A stretch of 64,000 nucleotides of DNA from Nitrospira sp. GTDB lineage: Bacteria > Nitrospirota > Nitrospiria > Nitrospirales > Nitrospiraceae. Positions 17,155 through 25,138 of this stretch are shown here, in pieces. Made by a program: the position numbers and the translations under genes. The first letter of the stretch is position 1, and every line of letters starts with the position of its first letter. The notes under the pieces were generated by a model. It was not told the origin of the DNA. It was given only the letters and a program-made list of their open reading frames with translations, and searched no databases. The stretch spans positions 1 through 64,000 of the forward strand of contig JABMDL010000001.1 of NCBI GenBank assembly GCA_015903945.1. Reading direction: 5' to 3'.

Positions 17155-18725
17155 TTGGTCAACTCCTTACTTTTCGCCCATCGGGCGCGCAACTGCAGTG
17201 CCAAACGAGACACGCTTTGTTCCTGAGTCAATTCATTGGGCAACACATCTTCCCCGATAGCGGCCAACAACGATGCCCACGCCGTTTGAAGCTCTGCTTC
17301 CACGGCATCGTATCGGAGTTGCGCCGCCACCTGGGCAACCCGCTCGCGAAGCATCGCCTGTTCGCTCAACTTTGAGGACCGCCAGGCTAGACGCGCCTGC
17401 TCGGTTATTTGAGACTGTGTGTTGTGGTACATCATCGCCGTCGCCACTTCTTTCTTCGCATGAGCCACTTGTGCGACACTGACGTGGACCTGCGACATGA
17501 CGGCCATCGTCAGAGCAAGATTCTGCGTGTGCAGGACCTTCTCCTGCGCCTCGATCGTCTTCGCTCTGGCCGGATACCGGATCAGGCTCAACAAATTCCA
17601 ACTCGCCCGCGCGGCATATGCACCCCAGTGATTGTTGAAGAGAAACTTGTTGCTGCTGTAGTTTTCGCCGACAACCAGATTCAAGCTGGGCATCATTTCG
17701 AGAATTGCCGCTTTGGCTTCGCGCGAGTTGATGCGGCGGCGATAATCGATCATCCTCAGTTCTGGACGCGCCTCCAAGGCGCGATCTTCCAGTAAGGCCA
17801 TATCGGGCGGCAAGCTTATGGTGTTCGACTCTCTTTCCGGCACCATAAGCACCATGTCTTTTTCTCCGCCGGGCGGGAGGTTGATCAATGCAGCCAATTG
17901 AAGCTTCGCGATGCTCAAGTCCCTGAACAGCTGTTGGATATACCGCTGCGTATTGAGGAGATCGAGCTTGTATTGTAGGGGAACCATCGGCGCACTGAGT
18001 TTTTCGTCTTGCACGGCCTGGGCCTGCTCAAGAGCACTCTTAACCCACTCATCCAACAGCTTGAGGGACGGAAGAATCCGTTCCGCGCTGATAGCACGCC
18101 AGTAGGCAGCCCGCACATCCTGCATCACACGATTAGCGACGCGCCGCCTTTCCTCATCCGCAATTAACACGTCATCCGCCGCCTGTTTTGCTCTGATGTA
18201 AGACAGACCGAAATCCAACACATTCCAGCTCAACGAGAGGTCGGCAGAGAAAATGTTCTTTTCAGCTGAGGTGAAGGGTTCAAGCACTTGCCGCCCAGTG
18301 AGCAAAGACTGCGCGACACCTCCTGCGAAGTTACTACGGCCGTCGAACCCCGCGTTCGCAGCCAGCCGCGGCAGCATGGCGTAATGAGAGAGATCGAGCT
18401 GCGTCTGTGCCAGCATCTTGTGCATCCATTCGACGCGGGCTTCAAGGTTGTACTTAAGGGCCCGCGCCATGGCTTCGTAGAGGTCCATGGGACCGGAGAG
18501 GGGCTCTTGATCCCTGGTGAGGACGGATCTGTTTTCTTTCACCCGGGACTTCACGTCATCTGCCGTTAATGGGATTGGTGTGATGGCACACCCGCTCAGT
18601 CCGGAGAACAGAAGAAATGTGATGGCCGTCAGAGGCCAGTTGCTCGCTTCTCTACCAACCTTATTCCCTGGAGACCCAATTCCGTTTCTCCAGCTTATGC
18701 GGGATGGACCCTGCCTATTTGACAT
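17151..18725 (-). CDS. TolC-family outer membrane lipoprotein
   Basis: This is a 524-aa outer-membrane efflux protein. The signal peptide ends in the lipobox FSGLSGC (C46). Two repeated alpha-helical halves follow, with family features ALKYNLEARVEWMHKMLAQT, LSLSWNVLDFGLSY (the conserved W.LFDFG-type beta-barrel turn) and ASWNLLSL. It would form the outer-membrane exit duct for the cluster's secreted product. It is the first gene of the minus-strand secretion cluster, so the promoter should lie between 18,726 and 19,216. The start codon has only a weak ribosome site (GGGGAT), and a later start is possible. Confidence 0.88.
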   Translation of the reverse strand: MSNRQGPSRISWRNGIGSPGNKVGREASNWPLTAITFLLFSGLSGCAITPIPLTADDVKSRVKENRSVLTRDQEPLSGPMDLYEAMARALKYNLEARVEWMHKMLAQTQLDLSHYAMLPRLAANAGFDGRSNFAGGVAQSLLTGRQVLEPFTSAEKNIFSADLSLSWNVLDFGLSYIRAKQAADDVLIADEERRRVANRVMQDVRAAYWRAISAERILPSLKLLDEWVKSALEQAQAVQDEKLSAPMVPLQYKLDLLNTQRYIQQLFRDLSIAKLQLAALINLPPGGEKDMVLMVPERESNTISLPPDMALLEDRALEARPELRMIDYRRRINSREAKAAILEMMPSLNLVVGENYSSNKFLFNNHWGAYAARASWNLLSLIRYPARAKTIEAQEKVLHTQNLALTMAVMSQVHVSVAQVAHAKKEVATAMMYHNTQSQITEQARLAWRSSKLSEQAMLRERVAQVAAQLRYDAVEAELQTAWASLLAAIGEDVLPNELTQEQSVSRLALQLRARWAKSKELTK

Positions 18726-19045
18726 ATCCCCTGCGAGCAGAGTGGTACCTTATGGATGATTGACCGAACCGCATGCGATGCATTGATGACGCTGGTCGAG
18801 CTTACCCTACTGCCACGAGATGTCATCTTTTTTCGGCATTTACAGCAGTGGGCCTATCTTCAGTTTGGTCGGAGTCGATGGTGTCAGTTTGCGTGTTTAA
18901 TCCTGCTCTGCTGGACCACCCTTCTCCGACCAAGTTCAACGACGCTATTGGATGCAGGGTGGTTCATTCTGGATACTGGGAACTCGACAATCCTGTTCTT
19001 ACCGAGATAACTAGGAGTACTTCCTTGTAGTTTTTAGGGAAAACC
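18726..19045. other. Intergenic region between the tolC-like gene and lpxC
   Basis: I see no convincing gene here. Two short plus-strand frames of about 85 codons start near 18756-18773 but lack ribosome sites and recognisable sequence. The stretch must contain the promoter of the divergent secretion cluster; I could not assign one confidently. Confidence 0.5.
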
Positions 19046-19073
19046 ACAGTTGTGTCGTATAGGACACAACTGT
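19046..19073. promoter_or_regulatory. Perfect 11-bp dyad upstream of lpxC, possible activator site
   Basis: ACAGTTGTGTC (19046-19056) and GACACAACTGT (19063-19073) are exact inverted repeats with a 6-nt spacer. No T-run follows on either strand, so it is not a typical terminator. It sits about 60-85 nt upstream of a sigma-54-type promoter, the position expected for an enhancer-binding protein; it could equally be an operator for the divergent secretion cluster. Confidence 0.55.
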
Positions 19074-19131
19074 TCAAGGAATTGAATAAATAATTTTCTT
19101 GTACAGTCAAAGGCTTATAGTGGTTAACTAA

Positions 19132-19147
19132 TGGCATACGAATTGCT
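19132..19147 (+). promoter_or_regulatory. Candidate sigma-54 (-24/-12) promoter for lpxC
   Basis: TGGCATACGAATTGCT matches TGGCAYRNNNNTTGCW at all fixed positions, with GG and GC at the required spacing. A transcript starting about 12 nt after the GC would have a 5' leader of roughly 60 nt before the lpxC GTG at 19217. Confidence 0.55.
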
Positions 19148-19216
19148 ATGCCCATATTGGTCAATAGCTTTGGCCTCGACTTTCGCCCAAGCCATGGAAC
19201 ACGAGGGAGGTTTTAG

Positions 19217-20149
19217 GTGAGGAATCAACAAACACTAGCAGCGGCGGTGACCTGCTCAGGAGTAGGACTTCATTCCGGCCAGCCTGTGGCAATGACACTG
19301 AGGCCCGCCCCGCCTGATACCGGTGTCGTGTTCGTCAATAGAAAGGGGGACGCCACTGCTTCCCTACTGGCATCGATTGAACATTGCGTACCTACTGAAT
19401 TATGTACCGCCATCAACGGCAACGGCTTCCAAGTCAAGACTATTGAACATGTGCTGTCTGCACTGGCTGGCCTCGAGATTGACAATGTCTATATCGACGT
19501 CACCGACAGCGAAGTCCCCGTCATGGATGGGAGTGCGGCTCCGTTTGTCCACTTGATCCGATCTGTCGGGATTATCCCCCAGGATCGGAAGCAGCCGTTT
19601 CTGAAGATCACGGCTCCGATTGAAGTCTCTGAAGGGTCACGGCGTGTGCGGATCGAGCCATCTGCCACCTCCCGTATCACCTATACGATCCACTATGAAC
19701 ACCCGCTTATCAAGACTCAGACCTATGTGCATGATTGCTCTCCACACTCTTTCGAGAAGCAGATTGCTGAGGCAAGGACCTTTGGGTTTCTCCACGAGGT
19801 CCAAGCCCTATGGGCTCGCGGTCTTGGTCAAGGTGGAACCATGGATAACACTGTTGTGTTATCCAAAGACGGAGTCATGAATCAATCCGGCTTGCGATTC
19901 CTAAATGAGTTCGTTCGCCACAAGATTCTCGATCTCATCGGCGATTTCTCTCTGCTCGGCATGTCCTTCATTGGCCATATTGTTGCAGAACGGTCCGGGC
20001 ATGCGCTCCATACCAGGCTGGTTCGGCAGATTCTTGAACAGCCTGAAAAGTGGGTTTTGCTCAACATGGAGCCTCTTGCGGAAGAAACACGTCCCGTCGC
20101 CCACATCGCCAGGCTTCGGTCTTCGTCGGTCGCACTTCAAGCTTCCTGA
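19217..20149 (+). CDS. lpxC: UDP-3-O-acyl-N-acetylglucosamine deacetylase
   Basis: This 310-aa zinc amidase catalyses the committed step of lipid A synthesis in the cytoplasm. Zinc ligands are H78 (KTIEHVLSAL), H235 and D239 (HKILDLIGD), with the catalytic His in GHALH (262-265). The N-terminal motif SGVGLHSG is intact. The start is GTG at 19217, with GAGGGAGG 6 nt upstream. It is monocistronic here: the next gene is on the other strand. The upstream region carries a sigma-54-like promoter and an 11-bp dyad, unusual for this housekeeping gene. Confidence 0.95.
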   Translation: MRNQQTLAAAVTCSGVGLHSGQPVAMTLRPAPPDTGVVFVNRKGDATASLLASIEHCVPTELCTAINGNGFQVKTIEHVLSALAGLEIDNVYIDVTDSEVPVMDGSAAPFVHLIRSVGIIPQDRKQPFLKITAPIEVSEGSRRVRIEPSATSRITYTIHYEHPLIKTQTYVHDCSPHSFEKQIAEARTFGFLHEVQALWARGLGQGGTMDNTVVLSKDGVMNQSGLRFLNEFVRHKILDLIGDFSLLGMSFIGHIVAERSGHALHTRLVRQILEQPEKWVLLNMEPLAEETRPVAHIARLRSSSVALQAS

Positions 20150-20260
20150 TTGCCCACTGGCTTATCTGACCGTGCAGAAAATCTGAGGGTTACCGTTTCA
20201 TACAGGACGCTGGTCTTACCCGTGAATAGGGTGATTCGGCGGAACACCTGCGGGGAAAAT

Positions 20261-20294
20261 TACGTCGAGAGTGAGTAGCCTCACTCTCGACGTA
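20261..20294 (-). terminator. Hairpin terminator, 15-bp perfect stem
   Basis: TACGTCGAGAGTGAG (20261-20275) and its exact complement (20280-20294) enclose a 4-nt loop. Read on the minus strand the stem is followed by ATTTTC, a short U-run, so it fits best as the terminator of the HARE-HTH/micro-ORF transcript; on the plus strand it may also limit lpxC read-through. Confidence 0.6.
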
Positions 20295-20310
20295 TGGTTC
20301 TCGGCGAGGA

Positions 20311-20349
20311 TTACTTCTTCTTCTTCTTCGCTGCCTTCTTCGTTGCCAA
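20311..20349 (-). CDS. Lysine-rich micro-ORF (12 codons), tentative
   Basis: From TTG at 20349 the frame reads MATKKAAKKKKK and stops at TAA. GGGAGG lies 8 nt before the TTG, and a GTG nine bases earlier would give MRVLATKKAAKKKKK. It is followed by the strong hairpin at 20261-20294 and lies 53 nt after the HARE-HTH gene on the same strand. The composition resembles the tails of histone-H1-like bacterial DNA-binding proteins. An overlapping frame from ATG 20371 would give an acidic 51-aa peptide running through the hairpin, which is less likely. Confidence 0.35.
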   Translation of the reverse strand: MATKKAAKKKKK

Positions 20350-20401
20350 GACTCTCACCTCCCTTCGCCATGTATGTTTGAGTGAATTGCGAGTGACACG
20401 T

Positions 20402-20914
20402 TTAGACAGCCTGTATCAATAGGTCGTTCAATGCTTCAAAGGTATTAGGGCCAACCTTCCTAAAACGTTTATCGCGCTTCAGCGAGGTCGCAATCGATGT
20501 GAGTGGGGTTTTCCCCTTAATCTGCAATCCACCTTCGACTAACCGCTGTACAAGCTCTTTGGCATGCATAGGCCGATTCGACTCTCGCAGGATCTCATAT
20601 GCTGCCTCAGGTACACTTTTCCCAACATACTTACTACGGCCCAAGAGGATTTCACGCGACTGGTCGGTCACATCCATGACCGGAAGAGGGCGAACGCCCT
20701 TTTGATCGTCCGTGATCAGTTGATTGGAAAGACTCGCAAGTTTGGCTTTATCCGCCTCTACTCGGTACAAGGTTTCTGCAAGTTCGAGATATTTCTGAAT
20801 CGTGGCGATTTCATCATCCAGGCGTCGACGTTTTTTCTGTAGCTCCTGGAATCGGTTCTTGTAGGCGCTGATACGCTGTTCAAGGCCGACGAGTATGTCC
20901 GTTAATTCTTCCAC
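20402..20914 (-). CDS. Coiled-coil and HARE-HTH winged-helix protein
   Basis: This 170-aa protein has a long coiled coil in the first 60 residues (LEQRISAYKNRFQELQKKRR) and a C-terminal winged helix of the HB1/ASXL (HARE-HTH) type: SVPEAAYEILRESNRPMHAK, ELVQRLVEGGLQIKG, and FRKVGPNTFEAL. HARE-HTH domains occur in RNA polymerase delta subunits and in DNA-modification enzymes, so DNA or polymerase binding is likely. An ATG at 20950 exists, but a strong promoter (TTGACA, 17 nt, TACAAA) overlaps it, so I place the start at GTG 20914, preceded by TGGTGG. Function otherwise unknown. Confidence 0.75.
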   Translation of the reverse strand: MEELTDILVGLEQRISAYKNRFQELQKKRRRLDDEIATIQKYLELAETLYRVEADKAKLASLSNQLITDDQKGVRPLPVMDVTDQSREILLGRSKYVGKSVPEAAYEILRESNRPMHAKELVQRLVEGGLQIKGKTPLTSIATSLKRDKRFRKVGPNTFEALNDLLIQAV

Positions 20915-20940
20915 ATACCACCAGATGCAAGCATACTTGC

Positions 20941-20969
20941 TTTGTAGCATTGCTTTGATTAATTGTCAA
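20941..20969 (-). promoter_or_regulatory. Sigma-70-type promoter of the HARE-HTH gene
   Basis: On the minus strand TTGACA (20969-20964), a 17-nt spacer and TACAAA (20946-20941) form a good housekeeping promoter. Initiation about 7 nt downstream would leave a leader of roughly 20 nt to the GTG at 20914, and would exclude the ATG at 20950 as start. Confidence 0.6.
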
Positions 20970-21196
20970 GCGTGGAAAAGTTATTCATATATTGCGCTAC
21001 CATCCTGACATTACGCTCGCAAGTAATCATTGCATGATTTATGGTGAGAAGCCTTGCCATGCAAGATCGTTTGCTGCTAATTCAATGATTTCAAAGAGTT
21101 ACGTTTTTCACAACCTTGATTGATTCCCTAATTATCAATCAAGCTGAATTGTTTCTCTCAGCACCTCTCATACTTACCGGCGTGTTATTATCCGGC

Positions 21197-22024
21197 ATGA
21201 CTACCTATCCAGATCGGATCGATCCTGGCATCCTCCTGGAGACAGCCGTTAGCGCGGGGCGAGCAGCGGGGAAACTACTACTGGGATTTGCTCAGTCCGG
21301 TTTTCGCGTCCACCACAAGAGTCCCATAAATTTGGTCACCGATGCAGACCGTGCGGCGGAACAGCTGATTATCGGTCATATTCAAGCTCAGTTCCCGACA
21401 CACCGCTTTCTTGCCGAAGAACAAGGGCGTGTCGAACAGTCGCCTTCGCCGTATCTCTGGATCATCGATCCGCTCGACGGCACTACGAATTTCGCACATG
21501 GTTATCCCGCCTATTGCGTCTCAATCGGGTTAGAGTACCGGGGGCACTGCATCCTGGGTGTGGTCTTCGATCCATCACGAGACGAACTCTTTACCGCGAT
21601 AGAGGGGGCTGGTGCACAACTGAACAGCCGCCCTATCCATGTGTCCTCTACGGCCACCCTGGGCGAAAGTCTCCTCGTCACCGGTTTTGCCTATGACATC
21701 AGAGAGACTCCGAGAAACAATCTCGATCACTTCGCCAAGTTCGCGCTCAAAGCCCAGGGCTTAAGACGAACGGGGTCTGCGGCGCTGGACCTGTGTTACG
21801 TCGCAGCCGGACGCTTCGACGGATTCTGGGAAGTGCGCCTCAATCCATGGGATATGGCCGCCGGATCTGTCATCCTTCGGGAGGCCAGAGGGCAACTTAC
21901 GGATTTTTCCGGAACCAGTCTCTCCATCTACGGGCAGGAATTGGTTGCGAGCAACGGTCATATCCATCAGGCTATGCTCACAGTCTTACATGAAGAACCA
22001 GCCCGGACGACTCCTCCTCGGTGA
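21197..22024 (+). CDS. suhB: Inositol-1-monophosphatase family protein
   Basis: This is a 275-aa Mg-dependent phosphatase. Metal and catalytic motifs are LAEEQGR (E74/E75), WIIDPLDGTTNFAHG (D91, D94) and NPWDMAAGSVILREA. Likely substrates are inositol phosphate or related sugar phosphates; the family also includes NADP and 3'-phosphoadenosine phosphatases, which this length does not exclude. The ATG at 21197 gives the usual N-terminus; an earlier in-frame ATG region from 21116 would add 27 hydrophobic residues. The 246 nt upstream are AT-rich and divergent from the HARE-HTH gene. Confidence 0.88.
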   Translation: MTTYPDRIDPGILLETAVSAGRAAGKLLLGFAQSGFRVHHKSPINLVTDADRAAEQLIIGHIQAQFPTHRFLAEEQGRVEQSPSPYLWIIDPLDGTTNFAHGYPAYCVSIGLEYRGHCILGVVFDPSRDELFTAIEGAGAQLNSRPIHVSSTATLGESLLVTGFAYDIRETPRNNLDHFAKFALKAQGLRRTGSAALDLCYVAAGRFDGFWEVRLNPWDMAAGSVILREARGQLTDFSGTSLSIYGQELVASNGHIHQAMLTVLHEEPARTTPPR

Positions 22025-22120
22025 ATGACCTTGTCGCGGCCTCCTCTTGCCGCCGATCACTCAATAGATAATCAACGTGCAGATGCGGTATGCTGCTCGA
22101 AGTATCTGTGGAGGTTTCAC

Positions 22121-22405
22121 ATGGCTCATACACCCTCGCCCCCAGGCCAAACAGGTGGCACCTCTTCTGGTAAATGCACCAGCGACCCGGCTACGCGGGA
22201 AGTCGAGTTGCTCCGCGTCCTCGTCAGCAGAACGGGAACTCAGGTCGAAGCTCAATGGGCAATCCACCACCAACTGAAACACCACCTACTACCGGACGAA
22301 TGGAACGAGGTTACGGATCTTATGGCCAAAGCCACCGACATCGTCGGCCGCCGGTTTTCCGAAGTGCTCTCAAAAGCCGAGTCGGCCTCCTCTGGCCATG
22401 CCTGA
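22121..22405 (+). CDS. Small hypothetical protein, 94 aa
   Basis: I do not recognise this protein. The N-terminal 30 residues are Pro/Gly/Ser-rich and disordered; the rest is probably all-helical (REVELLRVLVSRTGTQVEAQ, then EWNEVTDLMAKATDIVGRRF). There is no signal or membrane segment. The ATG at 22121 follows GGAGG by 6 nt. It lies 71 nt before the AhpD-like gene and may be cotranscribed with it. A RiPP-precursor role for the nearby radical SAM enzyme was considered, but no leader or core pattern is visible. Confidence 0.7.
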   Translation: MAHTPSPPGQTGGTSSGKCTSDPATREVELLRVLVSRTGTQVEAQWAIHHQLKHHLLPDEWNEVTDLMAKATDIVGRRFSEVLSKAESASSGHA

Positions 22406-22476
22406 CCCGTCCCCCGGGACCCCTCATTCTTCGCGCCAGCCTTTAACCATCGTCAGAATCCACACAGGAGGCAGGT

Positions 22477-22809
22477 ATGGACTCGTATTACCATTCGCAT
22501 GATCTCGGCAAGTTCACCGATATGGGGAAGGGAAACAAGGAACTATGGGACAAATTCATCGGGTACTACAATGCGGTGTTCTCGGAGGGCGCGCTGTCCG
22601 AACGGGAAAAGGCCTTGATCGCGTTGGCTGTGGCCCACACGGTTCAATGCCCCTACTGCATCGATGCCTACACGCAAGCATCCCTCGAAAAGGGGTCGAA
22701 CATCGAGGAAATGACCGAAGCGGTCCATGTCGCCTGTGCAATCCGTGGAGGAGCCTCGCTGGTACACGGTATACAGATGCGAAACGTGGTGGACAAACTT
22801 TCGATGTAA
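22477..22809 (+). CDS. AhpD-like protein, arsenosugar-associated type
   Basis: This is a 110-aa carboxymuconolactone-decarboxylase-family protein with the AhpD signature CPYCIDAYTQASLEKG, preceded by SEREKALIALAVAHTVQ and followed by RGGASLVHGIQM. The N-terminus (MDSYYHSHDLGKFTDMGKGN) matches the subfamily found beside arsenosugar biosynthesis genes (arsM/arsS). The CxxC could act in peroxide or disulfide chemistry. GGAGG precedes the ATG. No arsM is visible in the window; the convergent neighbour 9 nt away is a different radical SAM family. Confidence 0.85.
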   Translation: MDSYYHSHDLGKFTDMGKGNKELWDKFIGYYNAVFSEGALSEREKALIALAVAHTVQCPYCIDAYTQASLEKGSNIEEMTEAVHVACAIRGGASLVHGIQMRNVVDKLSM

Positions 22810-22818
22810 CGGTATCCG

Positions 22819-24669
22819 CTACAAATACTGGTTTTCAGGGAGAGCCAGGGTGAAGTACTTGCCTCGTTCTTCGTAGAGAATTCGTTTGCTGGCGAGGTCG
22901 TTCAATATCGAGACCAATGCCGACTCGCTGCCATCCATGCGTTCAGCTACTGCAGCATGGATTTGTTCTACACTCTTTCCTGCCTCGTTACAGATTTCGA
23001 TAACAGAAGCAGCCAGACCGTCATATCGCTGCCGTGTGGGTGCTTGAGGGTTCCGCCCGTCATACACCGTTACATAGCGTGGGGCCTTCGAGTAAAACAG
23101 AAACGGGCGGTCGCTCGACTGGTACATCTGCTTCCAATGTTCAACCGCCTTGATCAAATCCTGATAAACATGCGGGTCCACCAGCCACTGGTCAAGCTCA
23201 TATTCGAAGTCGTATGCGATCTTCTTCACATCCACCTGCCGAGTATCGTACACATACTCGTAGGCCATGCCGGGACCAGTGATGCGCAGGCCATAGTCGC
23301 GCGGTCTGGTGAAATAAGGGCTGAACCGCTCCAGCCAGAACCGGCCAGCCGATTCTGGCGGCTGCAAATGTAACAGCGAGGGTATGAGGTCGATCTGCCG
23401 CAGATAGTCGTCGTTTGTCTCGCCGGGAAACCCCAACAGCATATTCCAGGACACGGCAACCCGGTAGTAGGCGCTCCATTTGAGGCAGACGAGGTTCTGC
23501 ATCGGCGTCACGCCCTTGTCCATCGCCTTCAGCTGATTCAGACTCAGGCTTTCCAGCCCCGGCTGCATGCACCTTACACCACCGACAGCCAACGTCCGGA
23601 TCTGGCTCTTGCGCAGGTTGCTCTTCGTTTCAATGAACACGTCCAAGTCACAATGGTCCGAGGCGAACTTCCCGAACAGCTCGTCCACATATTTCATGTC
23701 AATGATGTTATCCACCAGCCGAAACCTCGCTGTGTCATAACGTTGGGACAGATACGCTATTTCCTTCGCGGCTTGCTCAGATGACTTGGACCGAAACGCC
23801 ATGCTCTGCGCATTGAGCCCGCAAAACGTGCAATGATGTTTCTCTCCCCACCAACAGCCTCGTGACGCCTCGTACAACAGGATCCGGTCGAGCCCCTGTG
23901 CGGCCTGCCCCAACTCCGCGAGTAGATGGTAGTAGTCGTCGTAGTCAGGCGGCCCGGCTTTCGAGAATTCTGAGAAGAGTGCTCGGTTTGGCGTGAACAG
24001 GATGTCGGAGCCCTGGCGTGCCGTCACGCCGGATGGTAGTGTGCCGGGCTTCTCATCGAGCACATAACGGACCAACCGTGGGAAGACCTCTTCGCCCTCC
24101 CCCACCACCACATGATCGATAAAAGGGAAGGCACGGAAATACTCCAGCCCCATCTCGCTGTCATAATTGGCCCCGCCAAATACAATCTTCACGTGCGGAT
24201 AGAGATCCTTGATCAGCTTCGCCATGGTGAGGCTGGCGACGTTCTGGTCGAAGGTGGAGGTGAACCCGACCAGAGCGTACCGCCCCCAATCAACAGCAGT
24301 GAGCATGTGCGTGAGGAACTGCGGCGCGATGCGTGTGGCCATCTCTTCGAAGTAGCCGATCGGCCGGCCGCTTTGCTCCGCAATTTGTTCGAACACCGGC
24401 TTGAACACACGCCGATACTCGGTTCGCTTCGGATTGTCCCGGAACAGCAGGAATGAGAACAGCCACTCGCCGAAGAGCGCCCGTTTCTCACAGATGAGTT
24501 CGTGCAGTGGCACTCCAATGAGGTGGGCGAACCGAACGTTCAAATGGTGGCAATCGACCGGGATGCCTTGCGATTTGAGCAGCGCCGAGAGTGTGCCGAG
24601 CTGGATCGAAGGATACTTCGAGTAGCTGAACGGCATGTTGACGAGCGCGACGCGTGCCTCGCCGCTCAT
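22819..24669 (-). CDS. RiPP maturation radical SAM protein (B12-binding type)
   Basis: This 616-aa protein has an N-terminal cobalamin-binding-like fold (VALVNMPFSYSKYPSIQLGT, FGGANYDSEMGLEYF) and a radical SAM core. The cluster motif is SRGCWWGEKHHCTFCGLN, i.e. C-x7-C-x2-C, the unusual spacing of the RiPP maturation radical SAM protein 1 family, several of which C-methylate peptides. The C-terminal 80 residues form a winged-helix-like region (VIEICNEAGKSVEQIHAAVA). The ATG at 24669 follows GGGAGG; the longer frame to 24741 is not needed. It lies 43 nt after the pterin dehydratase gene. No obvious precursor-peptide gene is adjacent. Confidence 0.85.
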   Translation of the reverse strand: MSGEARVALVNMPFSYSKYPSIQLGTLSALLKSQGIPVDCHHLNVRFAHLIGVPLHELICEKRALFGEWLFSFLLFRDNPKRTEYRRVFKPVFEQIAEQSGRPIGYFEEMATRIAPQFLTHMLTAVDWGRYALVGFTSTFDQNVASLTMAKLIKDLYPHVKIVFGGANYDSEMGLEYFRAFPFIDHVVVGEGEEVFPRLVRYVLDEKPGTLPSGVTARQGSDILFTPNRALFSEFSKAGPPDYDDYYHLLAELGQAAQGLDRILLYEASRGCWWGEKHHCTFCGLNAQSMAFRSKSSEQAAKEIAYLSQRYDTARFRLVDNIIDMKYVDELFGKFASDHCDLDVFIETKSNLRKSQIRTLAVGGVRCMQPGLESLSLNQLKAMDKGVTPMQNLVCLKWSAYYRVAVSWNMLLGFPGETNDDYLRQIDLIPSLLHLQPPESAGRFWLERFSPYFTRPRDYGLRITGPGMAYEYVYDTRQVDVKKIAYDFEYELDQWLVDPHVYQDLIKAVEHWKQMYQSSDRPFLFYSKAPRYVTVYDGRNPQAPTRQRYDGLAASVIEICNEAGKSVEQIHAAVAERMDGSESALVSILNDLASKRILYEERGKYFTLALPENQYL

Positions 24670-24712
24670 CTGTTCCCTCCCGTTTTCATCACGAGCATCG
24701 GCCGGTCGACGA

Positions 24713-25063
24713 TCAGCCTGCGGAAGCCCGGAAGGGTTCAAATTCCCGGTCGGCTTTTGCCGCGAGATAAAAGTCGCTTTCTGTGAGACCGCTGATCTTA
24801 TGTGTCCAGATCTCGACCTTGCACTTGCCCCAAGCCAAATACAGATCAGGATGGTGGCCTTCGGCTTCCGCGATCGCGCTTACCTTGTTTACAAAGGCCA
24901 GAGCCTGGGCAAAGTCCTTGAAGGTGTAGAGCCGCTCTAGATGGCCCTGTGCGTTCAACGACCAGCCCCGGTCCAATTCCCTTAAGAGCGCGTGAGTACG
25001 ATCCGCCGGCAAAGGGGGCACCCCGCCACGACAGGGAACGCATGTGTTATCGGCCAAGCCCAT
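24713..25063 (-). CDS. phhB: Pterin-4a-carbinolamine dehydratase
   Basis: This 116-aa protein matches the 4a-hydroxytetrahydrobiopterin dehydratase fold, with the active-site signature EGHHPDLYLAWGKCKVEIWT and ITHK-type continuation HKISGLTESDFYLAAKAD. It dehydrates the carbinolamine formed by aromatic amino-acid hydroxylases; in bacteria lacking those it may serve in pterin (e.g. molybdopterin-related) metabolism. The N-terminal 20 residues with two Cys (CVPCRGGVPPL) are typical. It is the likely first gene of a two-gene unit with the radical SAM enzyme. Confidence 0.92.
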   Translation of the reverse strand: MGLADNTCVPCRGGVPPLPADRTHALLRELDRGWSLNAQGHLERLYTFKDFAQALAFVNKVSAIAEAEGHHPDLYLAWGKCKVEIWTHKISGLTESDFYLAAKADREFEPFRASAG

Positions 25064-25138
25064 GAGATCTCTCCTTATCTAGTGCACAGAGGCAATATTC
25101 TAAATGGACGACTGCAGGAGAAACAAGGCAGCGAACTA

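Noticed and set aside
18756..19030. Two overlapping plus-strand frames of about 85 codons upstream of lpxC
   Set aside because: No ribosome site, no recognisable sequence, and the region must hold the secretion-cluster promoter.
22121..22405. 94-aa protein as precursor of the radical SAM RiPP enzyme
   Set aside because: Opposite strand, no leader (Nif11/NHLP) or core pattern, and no Gly-Gly processing site; kept as hypothetical only.
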